Shown here piece after piece: positions 1-10,563 of a DNA stretch of 64,000 bases (position 1 is the stretch's first letter; every line of letters starts with the position of its first letter). The translations under genes and the position numbers were made by a program. Below the pieces are notes generated by a model, which saw only the letters and a list, made by a program, of their open reading frames with translations, did not search any database and had not been told where the DNA came from. Source of the stretch: Adiantum capillus-veneris (Eukaryota; Streptophyta; Polypodiopsida; Polypodiales; Pteridaceae); contig CM043944.1 in assembly GCA_014529385.2 (NCBI GenBank), positions 61,523,248-61,587,247 on the forward strand, in the 5' to 3' direction.

Positions 1-17
1 CAACGACATCGGAAACC

Positions 18-842
18 ATGATCATGGCGTACTTGGTATCATTGCAAGAGACCGTAAACAAACAAGGCGAAGACTTACGAGCACTTGCAATGGAGAATGG
101 CACACTAAGGGTACTTGTGGTTGAGAATGAGAATCTCAAGAGGACACTTGAGATGCAAACAACACGTTTGATGCAACTTGAAGAGGAAGTCAAGGAATGT
201 AAACGCTCTCTTGTGGACTTGAATGCTTTGAAGGAGCGGATGAGCAAAGTAGAGCATGACCATGTATTGAAAGAGGAAAAATTTGACACTATGAGCCGGG
301 ATGTATGCGACATGAAAAATGTATGCACAAACAAGTCTTGGGTTGATGTATGTGGTAGCAATGTGGTTTCTAATTCCTCACTCATGCAAGCTATGGTTCA
401 AACAAAGAATGTTGAGAATGTGGATGTGGAGGAGTTGAAGGAACGGGAGCGACGTTCCAAGAACATTGTTATTCGTGGAATTCCCGAAGAGAAGTTAGAG
501 ACACCTCCTTCTCTTGCCATTGTTATTGAAGATTTCTTCAAAACCCACTTTGGCATGTCCGGAGTTATGGTCTATGGAGCACATAGAGTGGGGAAGCAAG
601 GAGCTCCTCGCTCGGGAGAACGGCCAATTGTATGCACCATGCCGGATGAGACCAAGCGAAAGATTATCCTTGATAATAGCTGGATCTATTTGAGGGATAC
701 AAAATGTTTTGTATGTGAAGATCGCACTATTAAGCAACAAAATATGCGTCGCAAGGCATATGAGGAAAAGAATAATAAAAACAAGGAGATCTCTCATGAA
801 GAAAATGTGCCCAAGGAGGAGGCAAGTCTCTCAAGAAAATAG
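18..842 (+). CDS. LINE ORF1 protein (coiled coil + L1-type RNA-binding domain)
   Basis: The 274-residue reading frame has a heptad-rich coiled coil over roughly residues 5-100. A basic segment beginning RRSKNIVIRGIPEE (near residue 147) and the downstream motifs AHRVGK, RPIVCTM and CEDRTIKQQNMRR match the RRM-like RNA-binding core of L1 ORF1 proteins. Such proteins trimerise and coat the LINE RNA. The frame is open upstream to base 3, so translation may start before the window; the ATG at 18 is only the first visible one. It ends at TAG 840-842. The same frame continues, after a second TAG at 888-890, straight into the endonuclease, so ORF1 and ORF2 are in register. The frame is intact here, but the partner ORF2 is dead. 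Expression is unknown. Confidence 0.8.
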   Translation: MIMAYLVSLQETVNKQGEDLRALAMENGTLRVLVVENENLKRTLEMQTTRLMQLEEEVKECKRSLVDLNALKERMSKVEHDHVLKEEKFDTMSRDVCDMKNVCTNKSWVDVCGSNVVSNSSLMQAMVQTKNVENVDVEELKERERRSKNIVIRGIPEEKLETPPSLAIVIEDFFKTHFGMSGVMVYGAHRVGKQGAPRSGERPIVCTMPDETKRKIILDNSWIYLRDTKCFVCEDRTIKQQNMRRKAYEEKNNKNKEISHEENVPKEEASLSRK

Positions 843-890
843 GGATGCGTGACCAATGAGACCGAGTTACAATTGAAAATATGCTTTTAG

Positions 891-3800
891 AATTGCAATG
901 GATACCCATGGAATGCGGGGGTTGGCATTGATGAACTAACAAGCAAAGCTGATGTTGTACTTCTTGTTGAAACTTGGGAGCATGATACACAAAGGATTAA
1001 CAGCTTGGAGGATTACAATGTACATTCATTGATGTGGTCAAAGAATCTCAAGCAACGAAGAGGACAAGGAGGGTTAGGATGTATGGTTAAGAAAGGATTG
1101 GAAGATTTTGTATCAATTGTGAAAGATGACAAGTACAAACGTTATGTATGGCTGAAAATTATGACACCAAAAAGAGCACCCATTTTTGTAGCCGGTTGCT
1201 ACATTCCTCATCATGATTCTCCCTTTTATGCTTGCATGGATAGAGATCAACCATTTTCTGATTTGGAAGAGGACATTGCTTATTTCAAAGGTGAGGGTGA
1301 TGTTATTGTATTTGGGGATATGAATGCTCGCACAAAACATTGCAACATGATACTCAACAATTTGATATGCCATACATTTCAAGGGAGTTGGAGGAAGTTC
1401 ACTTGTATGATCGTACTTCAATGGATGAGAAAGAGCCGGATCACTATGGAAAGTTACTTTTACACATGTGTAATAGCACGGGTATGCTCATTGCCAATGG
1501 TGTATCTTTGTAAAGTGGAACCAATGGATTTACATGTAGGAGACATAATGGGGATAGTGTGATTGACTATATGCTACTCTCTGAATCCATCATGTATCGC
1601 ATAAAGAGTTTTATGTTTGGTCAATGGACCCCGGAATCCGACCATCGCACCTTATGTATTGACATTTCATGTGGAGAAGCAACTAAGCATGATAATCTCA
1701 GCCAAAGGAAAGAGAAGTTATCACTATGTATGGATTTCAAACGGGCACCAATGTACATTGGAATGGTTGAGCAAAAATTATGGATGACAAAGCTTCAATG
1801 TGATGCACCATTAGAAACTAAATGGGAAGCTTTCAAGAAAGCTATTTGTTCTTGTGCAGAAGAATGCTTTTCCATAAATCATCTCCATGGTATCCACAAA
1901 GATAGATCACGCAAAAGGTGGTTTGATAAAGAATGTCAAGATGCTCGAAAGTCCTTGATAAAGCTTGATGCAACTATGGACAAAGACAACTATCAAAGTC
2001 ATTTGCATACATACAAGGCATTGATTCAAAAGAAGAGAAGAAGATGAGAAGTAAAGCAACAAGAATTTCAAGTCCAAGAAAAAGCACATGCATGTGGAAG
2101 ATTTTGGAGAAACTTGAGAGGCAAGCGGGTTGAGAATTTTGGTAACTTGAGTCTAGTGGATATGTACACACATTTTAGGAAATTATATGAGCAAGAAAAT
2201 ATTGAAAAAATTCCATTTTATGGTTCACTCCCATGTATGCCGTCTTTTTTTACTGTTGAGGATGTATGCGGTGGGCTTGAAAAGTTGGCCACTCGCAAAG
2301 CGGGAGATCTTCAAGGTATGAAGCCGGAGATGATCAAATGGACGGGAGATTCTACCCATGAGTGGATGTGTGATATGTTCAACCTTGCACTTCAACATGG
2401 TATGCCTTATGATTGGAGTACTAATTGGGTTAAGCCTTTGCATAAAGGAGGGGATGTAAAGAATGTAAGCAACTACAGGACTATAATGATTGGGTCTCTT
2501 ATGGAAAAGTTGTTTGGGTGCATAATGGAGATGAAATTGAGTGATTGGGCTGAAGAGAATGACAAGCGTGCAAAGGGACAAGCGGGTTTTCGTCGATGCC
2601 ATAGCACCATTGATCATCTTGTCACTCTTCGTGTTCTCATGGAGGAAAGTCGGTTGAAAGGCAAGCGATTGTATTGTTGTTTTGTGGACTTTAAGAAAGC
2701 CTTTGATATGATTCCACGTAACAATTTGTGGAGAAGGATGGAAGAACTCCAAGTGCCAAGTGAGTTTATGCTTGCGGTTTCTCGAATCTATGAGAAGGTG
2801 ATTTGTCAATTGCGCATGGGAAGAGAAATTTCAAAAATTTTTGTAAGCACTATTGGGGTTAAACAAGGATGTCCATTGTCACCAACTCTCTTTGGTCTAT
2901 GTATCAATCAATTGGAACAAATGGTACTTGACTTTATGCAAGAAGAAGGCATTGAAGAGGTCACTATTTGCAATGCGGTAATCATGCTTTTGTTGTATGC
3001 GGATGATGTAGTTCTTCTAGCACACACTTTAGAAGATGCACAAAAGCTTATGGTTGTCCTTGAGAACTTTTGCTTGCATAGTGGGCTGATTGTAAATGAA
3101 TCCAAAACAAAGGTTATGCTTGTGAAAACCAACCATAAGGAGAAGCCATGCATTGTGTACAACAACAAGACACTTGAAGTTGTTGAGAGCTTTAAGTACC
3201 TTGGCCTTGAGGTTCCATCCAATCACAAGTGGCATGAATGTGCTATGCGTCGTTTGGAAGCGGGAAAGAGAGCATATTATGCATTTGAGAACATGTGTAA
3301 TGCGGGAAACATCAAGTGTTGGGTTCTCAAGAAGTATCTTTTTGATGCATTGGTGACACCGCTTCTTCTTTATGGAGTTGAAGTGTGGGGCGGGAGCATC
3401 TCAAAGTCTACTTGGAAAGAGTTTGAGAATGTCCAAAAGCGTTTTCTTACAAACTTTCTCCAAGTTAAGACACAAACATGATAAAGATGCGTCAAAACCC
3501 CTCACATCGACTTCCTACAATTGCATGGGAAGCAAGCAAAAAAGTTCAAAAGACGCATAAAAGCAAGATCTTGAGCACGGGATGGATGCAAGACATAAAG
3601 AAGTGGTTTGGGAGATGGGATGCATTACACTTGCTACATGATGCTTCAATTGACTCTCAAGTGAATGAAGCTTTTCTACAACGCCAATGTATTACGGCTT
3701 GGGAGAAATCCGGTGGGTCACGCTTCATACATTACACCACCTATATTGCACCCAACTACAAAACCATGTTCTTCGCTGAGAGAGGAAACCGTACTCACAC

Positions 3801-4164
3801 TTATATGCTTGAGCCTATTCCCTTGTCCACGATACGCACTATCGCAACAATTCGGCTTAGCTCCCATTTCTTTCGATGTGAGATAGGGCGTTGGGGCAAT
3901 GGAGAAGAGTCAAATCGATTGTGCACATTATGCTCACTGCAAGTTCGAGAGTCTGAGTACCACACACTACTAGAGTGCTCAGATTTTGATCACATCCGAA
4001 CTTGCTTCTCTCACATTTTCAACCATAACTTAGACCTACACACTTTCCTCTCCCAGCCAAAGTGTGGGCTCTCCATTGCGACTCTCATCACTACAATTTT
4101 GGAGCATCGAGAGTCACTCATCAGCCATACACATACTACATCACATGTAACTTTGGTCCCATAG
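891..4164 (+). pseudogene. LINE ORF2 polyprotein, broken (endonuclease, reverse transcriptase, zinc knuckle)
   Basis: The endonuclease/exonuclease/phosphatase domain starts at NCNGYPWN (891) and shows VVLLVETW (metal-binding Glu), FGDMNAR and ESDHRTL (catalytic His). The reverse transcriptase (about 2114-3460) shows FVDFKKAFDMI, KQGCPLSPTLFGL and YADDVVLL. The C-terminus has a CTLC...EYHTLLEC zinc-knuckle signature. Lesions: TAG 888-890 at a position where a conserved Trp is usual, a frameshift near 1355-1370, TAA 1511-1513, TGA 2045-2047 (same frame on both sides), and a frame change at 3478-3481. At that last point the upstream frame ends in TGA overlapping an ATG (ATGA), and some residues seem to be missing. 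Upstream and downstream parts are otherwise collinear with known ORF2 proteins. Non-functional. Confidence 0.85.
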
Positions 4165-4218
4165 GTCATATTTGACCTCCGAGGACGATAATAAAATCTA
4201 TCTAAAAAAAATCTATCT

Positions 4219-4232
4219 ATCTCTCTCTCTCT

Positions 4233-4327
<95 letters not shown>

Positions 4328-4328
4328 A
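4219..4328. repeat. compound microsatellite (CT)n(CA)n at LINE 3' end
   Basis: A run of CT dinucleotides with one short interruption is followed by CA dinucleotides to 4328. It starts directly after the A-rich LINE tail and an ATCTATCT stretch, suggesting that it grew out of the LINE's own 3' tail. Confidence 0.95.
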
Positions 4329-4516
4329 AGGAAAAGTATACATCTAAATAAATTTATGTCAAGATTAATGCTAACAAAAAGAGAGATTAAAAGTTGTATA
4401 AACCAAGATAATCCGAACATCTTTGCCAAAGGTCCTATTCCTACCCAATCTATAACAACTTTGTCAGCTACAATACATGGCAAAAAATGTGTCACAAAAT
4501 TGTACAGTCTTGGGCC

Positions 4517-4810
4517 TCACTTTAATTTTGGATATGTGTGGTCAAGGCTAAGAGCATTGTAGACATGTAATTTGCTTAGTATGGGTTGATGTATGAACAT
4601 GTTTTCATTTTGGCTCAATCCAAGAACTCTTAAGAAAATGAAGTACAAGTGCTTGCAAGCCAAATAAGATTTTTTCTTGGCCTCCCTATCGGTGAAATCA
4701 AGGCATGTGTAATGGGGCTCATCCTTGATGCGCACCTCATATACCCTCACATGTCCATCTATTGTGTGATGCTCAACCTTGAAGACTTCATGTGCTTTGT
4801 CTAAATTCAT
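4517..4810 (-). pseudogene. SWIM zinc-finger-like gene fragment
   Basis: The minus-strand translation (97 residues) contains YEVRIKDEPHYTCLDF, then YLACKHLYFIFLRVLGL, then FIHQPILSKL. The spacing of a Cys in a C-x-D-F context and a later CKH is that of SWIM fingers, a DNA/protein-binding motif found in MULE/FAR1-type transposases and ZSWIM proteins. The first CxC pair is reduced to one Cys, and no N-terminal catalytic domain is visible. It may be a scrap of a transposase or of a ZSWIM-like host gene. It ends near the edge of the LINE microsatellite. Confidence 0.3.
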
Positions 4811-5282
4811 TTCTCTTCAATCACCTTATCCTTTAAACAAAGAGCAAGGCCAATTTTCTTAGCTGTCCTCTGAAGTGGAAGTCCAAAAGTTGACTCTTAT
4901 GCCATTTCTTAGTATTGAATCATTGCTACTTGATTTTGTTGAAGCGGAGATGAATCACATCCACCCCCAGGAGGAGTTCGCATGGTTGTTACACTCTCTT
5001 GATCTCTCACAACTGTCTCCACTTGAAATCTTCCTTCAACTAAGTACCTCAACTTCTTCATCTCTGAGATTTGTCCCTAGATCAACCGGCCACGTTGTTG
5101 GAGGAGGAGATGGCCTTGGTTCTATATTATGATCCACCACATAGCAATGAATAACATGTCTAGGACAGAACCAAAACCATTGTCTGAGTAGCCCATTTGG
5201 ATGTTTTCTATACCCCTCAAAGGATTGTGCAAGAGTCACTTTACTACATGCCACAATATTTTGTCCACATCTTTTTGTGGGG
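4811..5282. other. unassigned intergenic stretch
   Basis: Short open stretches exist on both strands (for example minus strand 5036-5254, rich in Trp and Pro), but none shows a domain I recognise. It may be degraded transposon sequence continuing from the flanking fragments. Confidence 0.4.
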
Positions 5283-5485
5283 CATCAATAGGTTGAAGCT
5301 TATCGGGGTATCAAACTCGTTCAGCTTTAATACGTTGATATGTTAAGCATCTTGTAACATAGTTCAAGGCATCACGCTTTAGTCCTGGCAAAAAAATTCT
5401 TTCTTATAGTAGAGTAAACCTTAATGTATCCTCTGTGTCCTGCTATAGATATATCATGAGCTTCCTGTAATATCTGAAATGAACC
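5283..5485 (-). pseudogene. gypsy integrase zinc-binding region scrap (Gypsy-A family)
   Basis: This 200 bp stretch is closely similar to 11588-11790 in the same orientation. That region encodes the zinc-binding segment between RNase H and integrase in Gypsy-A. Similarity stops on both sides, so it is an isolated fragment of a second copy of that family. Confidence 0.7.
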
Positions 5486-5757
5486 AATCCTTGGTTCCTA
5501 CAACCAGGGTTCTACCCCTATATTTGTTCACATCCCAGGTATCAAAATTCAGAACTTCAACTTGTGTACTACAAGTCATGTCTTTCTTTTCGTACCATTC
5601 TTTCCCGCGTGATACATCCTTGGGTGATAATCCATTAAAGCAGTTTACATGAGCATGTCATTCATTTACATCATTTCTGTAGAAAGATCTACTCGCGTTC
5701 ACTACCATTGGTTGTGCTTAAGCAAAGTCACTACTGCACCTAGGTTTCTCTAGTCAG
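5486..5757. other. unassigned intergenic stretch
   Basis: Nothing recognised on either strand. Confidence 0.4.
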
Positions 5758-6300
5758 TGTTAATTGAGTCAACGTCCGTTAACAGAAGCTACTAAAGACC
5801 GAAGACGTACAAATGTACATCGAAGATCAAGTGAAGAAGGAGTAAAGATTGGAGTTACACACTTTTCACATTTTTCCAAAATGGCCATGTATTGTAATTT
5901 TCCGATTTATTCAGCCATTGTGATAATTGTAACGTGTTACGGGCTCAATAAGAGTTCCAAGATGTAAAGCATAGGTCACTTAGTGTACCTAGGTTGCAGA
6001 TACAATAAGTGTGGAGTCTTAAAGGTCTTGGGCGTCGGACATTACACATTTTAGACATTGGCTAAGGTATAAAAGACAACTTTGTAAAGATTTTATTTAA
6101 GTTTTTGGATAAGAAATACACAGCGTGAGCTAACGACACTCACTTCTCTCCTTCTAGTGCTTCCTACTCCCTCTCCGGTTTTCACATTACGAATGTGTTT
6201 GTTGCATTGCAACCGCAGGTAAGAGCTCTACGCATTGACGTAAGCCATTCACCGTATTTCGTAGCTCTTGGCGTCGCCGACCGACGGCCTACTTTCATCA
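5758..6300 (+). mobile_element. possible solo LTR (copia-like)
   Basis: The stretch contains TATAAAAG (near 6069), then about 50 bp later TTTTTGGATAAGAAATACAC followed by a pyrimidine-rich stretch. This resembles the TATA box, polyadenylation region and U5 of plant LTRs. A TG at 5759 and CA at 6299-6300 are candidate ends, but I found no matching target-site duplication and no second copy. It could also be an unrelated promoter. Confidence 0.3.
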
Positions 6301-7809
6301 TAACTAGGACTTTACATGTTCAAATCAAAAACTAAGCATGGGAGGGGTATTGGGGCATGATTGCTAAGCATTTAGATGCATTCTGGGTCGAAAACGACTA
6401 GGTCAAAAATCCAATGTTGTTAATAATCGCGATTTTGGAACTTGACCTAAAGTGGGGTTTGAGACCATAAGCATGTGTGCTTAGGTCTTTAAAACTTGTC
6501 GTAGAAGTTTTGTTATGTTTTGATGTCATTTGATACTGTAACGGATGTGATTTGCTTGCCGATGAGCGATTGGCTTTTGGTGATTTCAGTCACTTGAGTG
6601 TAGCCTGAGTTAGATGCAAGTTGTTAGTTGTTTTCCAAGAGATTGACAACCTCTTGTAGCCTCTATGTACTAGTCGAGATAGCTTCGTCCCATGGTTTGA
6701 CAAATTAATGGTGGTTCTCGCTAATACTGCAATAAGATAGGATGGTGAGGTTAGACATGCGTCCCATAGTCATCAAAGGTAATGGCAACATTGTGAGGAT
6801 TGTATCTGAGGATAGGTCCATAGACACTATTGAGCCAATCCTCGGATACATAATAGAATTGGTTGCCACCATTCGACTTCTTCCATACTCTAATTATGAG
6901 CTTCTCACAAAAGCCGTATCTTTGGTTTAGCATAAGGCCTTGTTACTACTACTGAGTATGAGTTCACGACTCGATATGTCCAAAAGAGAACATAAATTAA
7001 GTTAAAGAACATATCCTTGCACTTTAGCATCACCTTCTTGGATCTTTTCCTTGACCCAAAGCTGTGGGTTGGTCATAAAGTTGTCGAGCACTTGTGTTCG
7101 GTGTTCAGGTTGAGCTTCAACATATAACTCTTATGCTACGTAAGTGTTCGGTACAAGGTAATCTCTAGTCCTTTTTGAAACTCGAACCACTTCAATTCCC
7201 CAATGGATATTGAATCCAACCACATATTTAAAAAAGATTCTTTGTGCAAAGTCACTCGGGAGTTCATCTAGACAGTTAAGAAGATCCATCTAAAGATAAG
7301 ACAAGGAGAGAGAAAACTTAGTACACATGTGAACCAAAACTGAGTCTATGCTTCTTTTATCATCAAAATTTGATTTTTATGATTTCATTACAATATTATG
7401 GGTGTCTTGGGGGTGATTCTCTAAATATCCTTTTGACTTTCATGACATGGTATTTTCTCATACCTCCCACGCGACAATGTGGTATGTAGTTATCTTTTAG
7501 TTTTTCTTTCACTATGATAGCTCCAAGAGCTTCAAACTTCTTAGCGACTTCGGCAGTCCTTAACATTTGGGAGAGTATCGCCATGTAGTAGAACGTATCT
7601 TCTAGGCCTAGCCATATTTTGAGTGGTAACTACGGTCAACACTCTTCCAAAAAGTTGTGCCTTCTTGCATACCAAAGACTTTGGTCCCGATTTCTAAGTA
7701 AAAGAGTTCCCTTTCATCCGTGAAAAACAATGTTGACATATTGTTAAACACTATGCCAAACCTTATTCCCCTGGCTAAAGCATTCAGACATCACTCTTGG
7801 AGCAAGTCT
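6301..7809. other. unassigned degraded sequence
   Basis: About 1.5 kb without a recognisable gene. Small minus-strand open stretches (6751-6933, and 7396-7584 with GAIIVKEKLKDNYIPHCRVG) look coding-like but match no family I know. The right boundary is where similarity between the two Gypsy-A LTR copies begins. Confidence 0.4.
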
Positions 7810-9518
7810 ATTCCCATAAACCATCCAAATCACTTCATGATCCAATCCCAAAACCATAAACCATAATCCAATCACTTCACATGGGTGAGCACTCCACCCA
7901 ACTCGGGTGAGGCACAACCAATCCTGCATAACCACTTTAGAACATAACATAGCTGCAAAATTTCGACAGCATTTCTGCACCATAAACATATCCAAAAAAA
8001 AAACCAAGAGCCACACCGGCTTCCACCATAAAATCACAACCATAATCCGTGAGGGAATCTCAGCCCTTAACCATAAATCATAATCTTATTGAACCAACTA
8101 GCACACTTGGAGTTTGACATATCCTTTGCAATCAATCGGAGTCCATACACGTATAACCCTTAAGACATGATTTTTTCATGCATAAAAATAGTCCGACCAA
8201 CAACTAATCATGATATAAAAATACAATTTTTGACAACATCCAATCATGCAAAGTTGATGCATCACATGTGCAATTCACCTCCTTAGCACATAGAGCTAGT
8301 TTTGACCTAGAAAGGTGGAAAGCAAGCATAACCATGCATATGAGGCATCCACATAATTCCATATGTTTCCATACATCACATGATAGCATCCCATCACCAT
8401 AAACATGATGCAAAACAGCTCCGACCTTTAGGTCAACCATAAACCATAACTTCATGTATATGCAAAAAACAACTTTTTGACATTTTCGAGAGCATGCATA
8501 ACATGCAAATGAGAGTATTTGTCATCAAACCAATGCATCAAGTTCAGCTCCATAATATAGACTATCACTCTATTACATCACTTTACGCATATGGTATTTA
8601 CACAACAAACGATAACCCAAAAGGAAGCCACGTAATCATATATGCCTATGCGGATCGTGATGTCTAACTATATACTCTCATATAATTTTATGGGCATCTA
8701 ATAGATGAAATCAACTCACCAAAACAAGCCATAAATCATACATAAACGGCTCGGTTAACTCACGACATCATATGGTACCCCCCTAGGTAGCACCTCCACA
8801 CGTGTAGGTAAAACCGGTTATGGAACGATTGATAACTCGCATTTCCGAGGTGATAACAGAGACCTAAATTTATATATCATCAAGTTTCATCAAACTTTTC
8901 AATTGGTTAAGTGAGTTTTCTCATCCGGTGAATCTATATAGTCGTTCTCTAATAGGCCTGGAGTCCAAAAAATTTGTTAAAGTGCAGTAAGCTGTTTTTT
9001 GACCAATATCTCTTAGCTCGTGCGTGATTTCCACAAAACATCAAAGAGAGAAAATGTTCTGAATGATGTGTTTTATCTCTGATTCGAAGGATTCGGGCTG
9101 ATTCATAATGGTTGGTGAGTTATGCCCAAAATGGTGTTCCTACCGCCTGTATGACGTGAAACGAAAAGCACTTTTTATGCACGCACTTGATCATAAACGC
9201 ATCATCTGCATAAATCAGTGTGTTAAATATGATGAGATAATCATGGGAGAAATTACTACGTACTCGGTTAATCCATACATGCACTCGTATACGAAAAAAC
9301 AATCACCGAGAGGGTGACTAAGAAAAACGACATAGAGAGAGAGGTGATGATGGCTATGGAGTTTGGAGCTTCCCATCGTGCTTTAGAAAATATTAGGGTC
9401 TATCGAAAGGCTTCTTGATTTGCCTCCTAGGAGAGCGGTGATGAGAGCTATGTAGAAGTATTCACCACCAAAGCTTCCGGAGAGCGCGTATCGTGAAACG
9501 AGAGAAAAGATAGTAAGC

Positions 9519-9522
<4 letters not shown>

Positions 9523-9585
<63 letters not shown>

Positions 9586-9614
9586 CCTTCTTCTTCTTCT
9601 TCTTCTTCGTCTTC
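9523..9614. repeat. microsatellites (AG)n then (TTC)n inside Gypsy-A LTR
   Basis: A perfect AG tract to 9582 is followed by CTT repeats to about 9614. It is absent from the second LTR copy. Confidence 0.95.
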
Positions 9615-10039
9615 ACGAGAGAGAAGAACTTCTGGAGATGGTGATCACTAAAAACTGAGGCTTCCAAGTGAATTTATAGGCTTTGCAGCTGGCTGCAGTC
9701 ACTCCCAAGCAAAAAACTAGCGCTAGTTTTTGAGCTAGTTGCAAGCTTTTGAGAACTTTGCTGAAAATATGCATTTGCTTTTGGTGGTTACCTCTTCCAC
9801 TTACCATTCAATTTTTGCAGTAAACTTGGCCAACCAAACAATATCTGGCCAACTAATGGAAACCTTAGCTAAACTATGCCGTATCGTAATGTCCCGACAT
9901 AATTATGACTTTCTCGTACTATCCCGACATATTTACAGTACCGCTTTTTATAAAAATAATTCTCGTAAAAATCTCGTTTGGTCTCATTTTCCTCCAAGTT
10001 ATTTGTAAATTCGATAAAGGCTAAAATTAATATTTTTAT

Positions 10040-10440
10040 ATTTAGGTCATCATAAAAAGCACATTGCTTTTCAAAAACGCCGAAAAGCACGAAAAGCTAA
10101 AAATAGCGTAAAAAGCAAAATAAAAATAAAAAATCTAAAATTGAATCACGGGTTCCCCTTGTCCATTGGAATAAGAAAGTGGACTTGCTTTTCAGTAAAA
10201 GGCACTAAATATCATAAAAAGCTATAAATAGCATGAAAAGCACTCAAATAATAGATTTTTATAAAATTGAACCATAGCTTCTGTGGAACACGTAGATCAA
10301 GGATCTGACCTTGCTTTTTGAAAAAAAGTACCTAAAAGCTAAAAATAGCGGATTTTTCCAAAACTAAACCAAACGTCTGTCTAATCTACTGGAACATGGA
10401 AACAACCTTGGTTTTCACTTTAGAAGCTTCCAATATTGTC
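10040..10440. repeat. imperfect AAAAGC-rich subrepeats in LTR (left copy)
   Basis: About three degenerate units of roughly 125 bp, each with a CTGAACCA-like block, a GACTTGCTTTT block and a run of AAAAGC/AAAAGCTAAAAATAGC motifs. The same array is at 17080-17460. Confidence 0.6.
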
Positions 10441-10532
10441 AATCAAGTATTTTAAATTAAAATTTGACAAAATAGATATTGAAAGCTATTTTTCTTATTT
10501 TTAAAAGAGACCTAAAAATTGGGGATCTTACA

Positions 10533-10543
10533 TCCTCCCACAC
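10533..10543 (-). promoter_or_regulatory. polypurine tract of Gypsy-A
   Basis: The minus strand reads GTGTGGGAGGA immediately before the LTR start TGTAAGATCCCC. This is the plus-strand DNA priming site of an LTR element. Confidence 0.75.
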
Positions 10544-10563
10544 TTGAAAAATTTGAGGTGTCC

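Larger units (their letters stand above)
1..4215 (+). mobile_element. LINE (non-LTR) retrotransposon, 5' end outside window
   Basis: ORF1 with a coiled coil and an RNA-binding fold is followed by an ORF2 carrying, in order, an endonuclease, a reverse transcriptase and a terminal zinc knuckle, all on the plus strand. This is the layout of plant L1-like elements. After the last stop at about 4164 comes a short 3' UTR containing AATAAAATCTATC, then an A run and ATCTATCT, then the microsatellite. No LTRs were seen. The left end lies before base 1, so the 5' UTR cannot be judged. ORF2 is broken in at least five places, so this copy cannot be autonomous. Confidence 0.9.
7810..10532 (-). mobile_element. 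Gypsy-A 3' LTR (left copy, far end truncated or diverged)
   Basis: On the minus strand it starts TGTAAGATCCCC at 10532, directly after a polypurine tract that follows the Gypsy-A pol remnant, as expected for a 3' LTR. It aligns along its length with 15229-17559. Relative to that copy it has about 390 bp extra (about 9480-9870) that include a GA and a TTC microsatellite. Similarity ends near 7810, whereas the other copy continues about 1.05 kb to a proper TG/CA end, so this copy is probably cut short. Subrepeats built on AAAAGC lie at 10040-10440. Confidence 0.7.

Noticed and set aside
2225-2809. 194-codon minus-strand frame inside the LINE reverse transcriptase
   Set aside because: Antisense to a clear RT domain; no family signal.
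3478-3481. ATGA overlap in LINE ORF2 as a termination-reinitiation signal
   Set aside because: The two frames belong to one polyprotein with some residues apparently missing and four other lesions nearby, so a decay indel is far simpler.
4217-4495. Minus-strand frame with long RE repeats, and all similar RE/SL/TH-repeat frames (for example 14238-14587, 29376-29837, 31212-31709, 32650-33120, 47105-47787, 48055-48267, 55610-55912, 60309-60842)
   Set aside because: They are translations of AG/CT and CA microsatellites; both strands and several frames stay open, so openness has no coding meaning.
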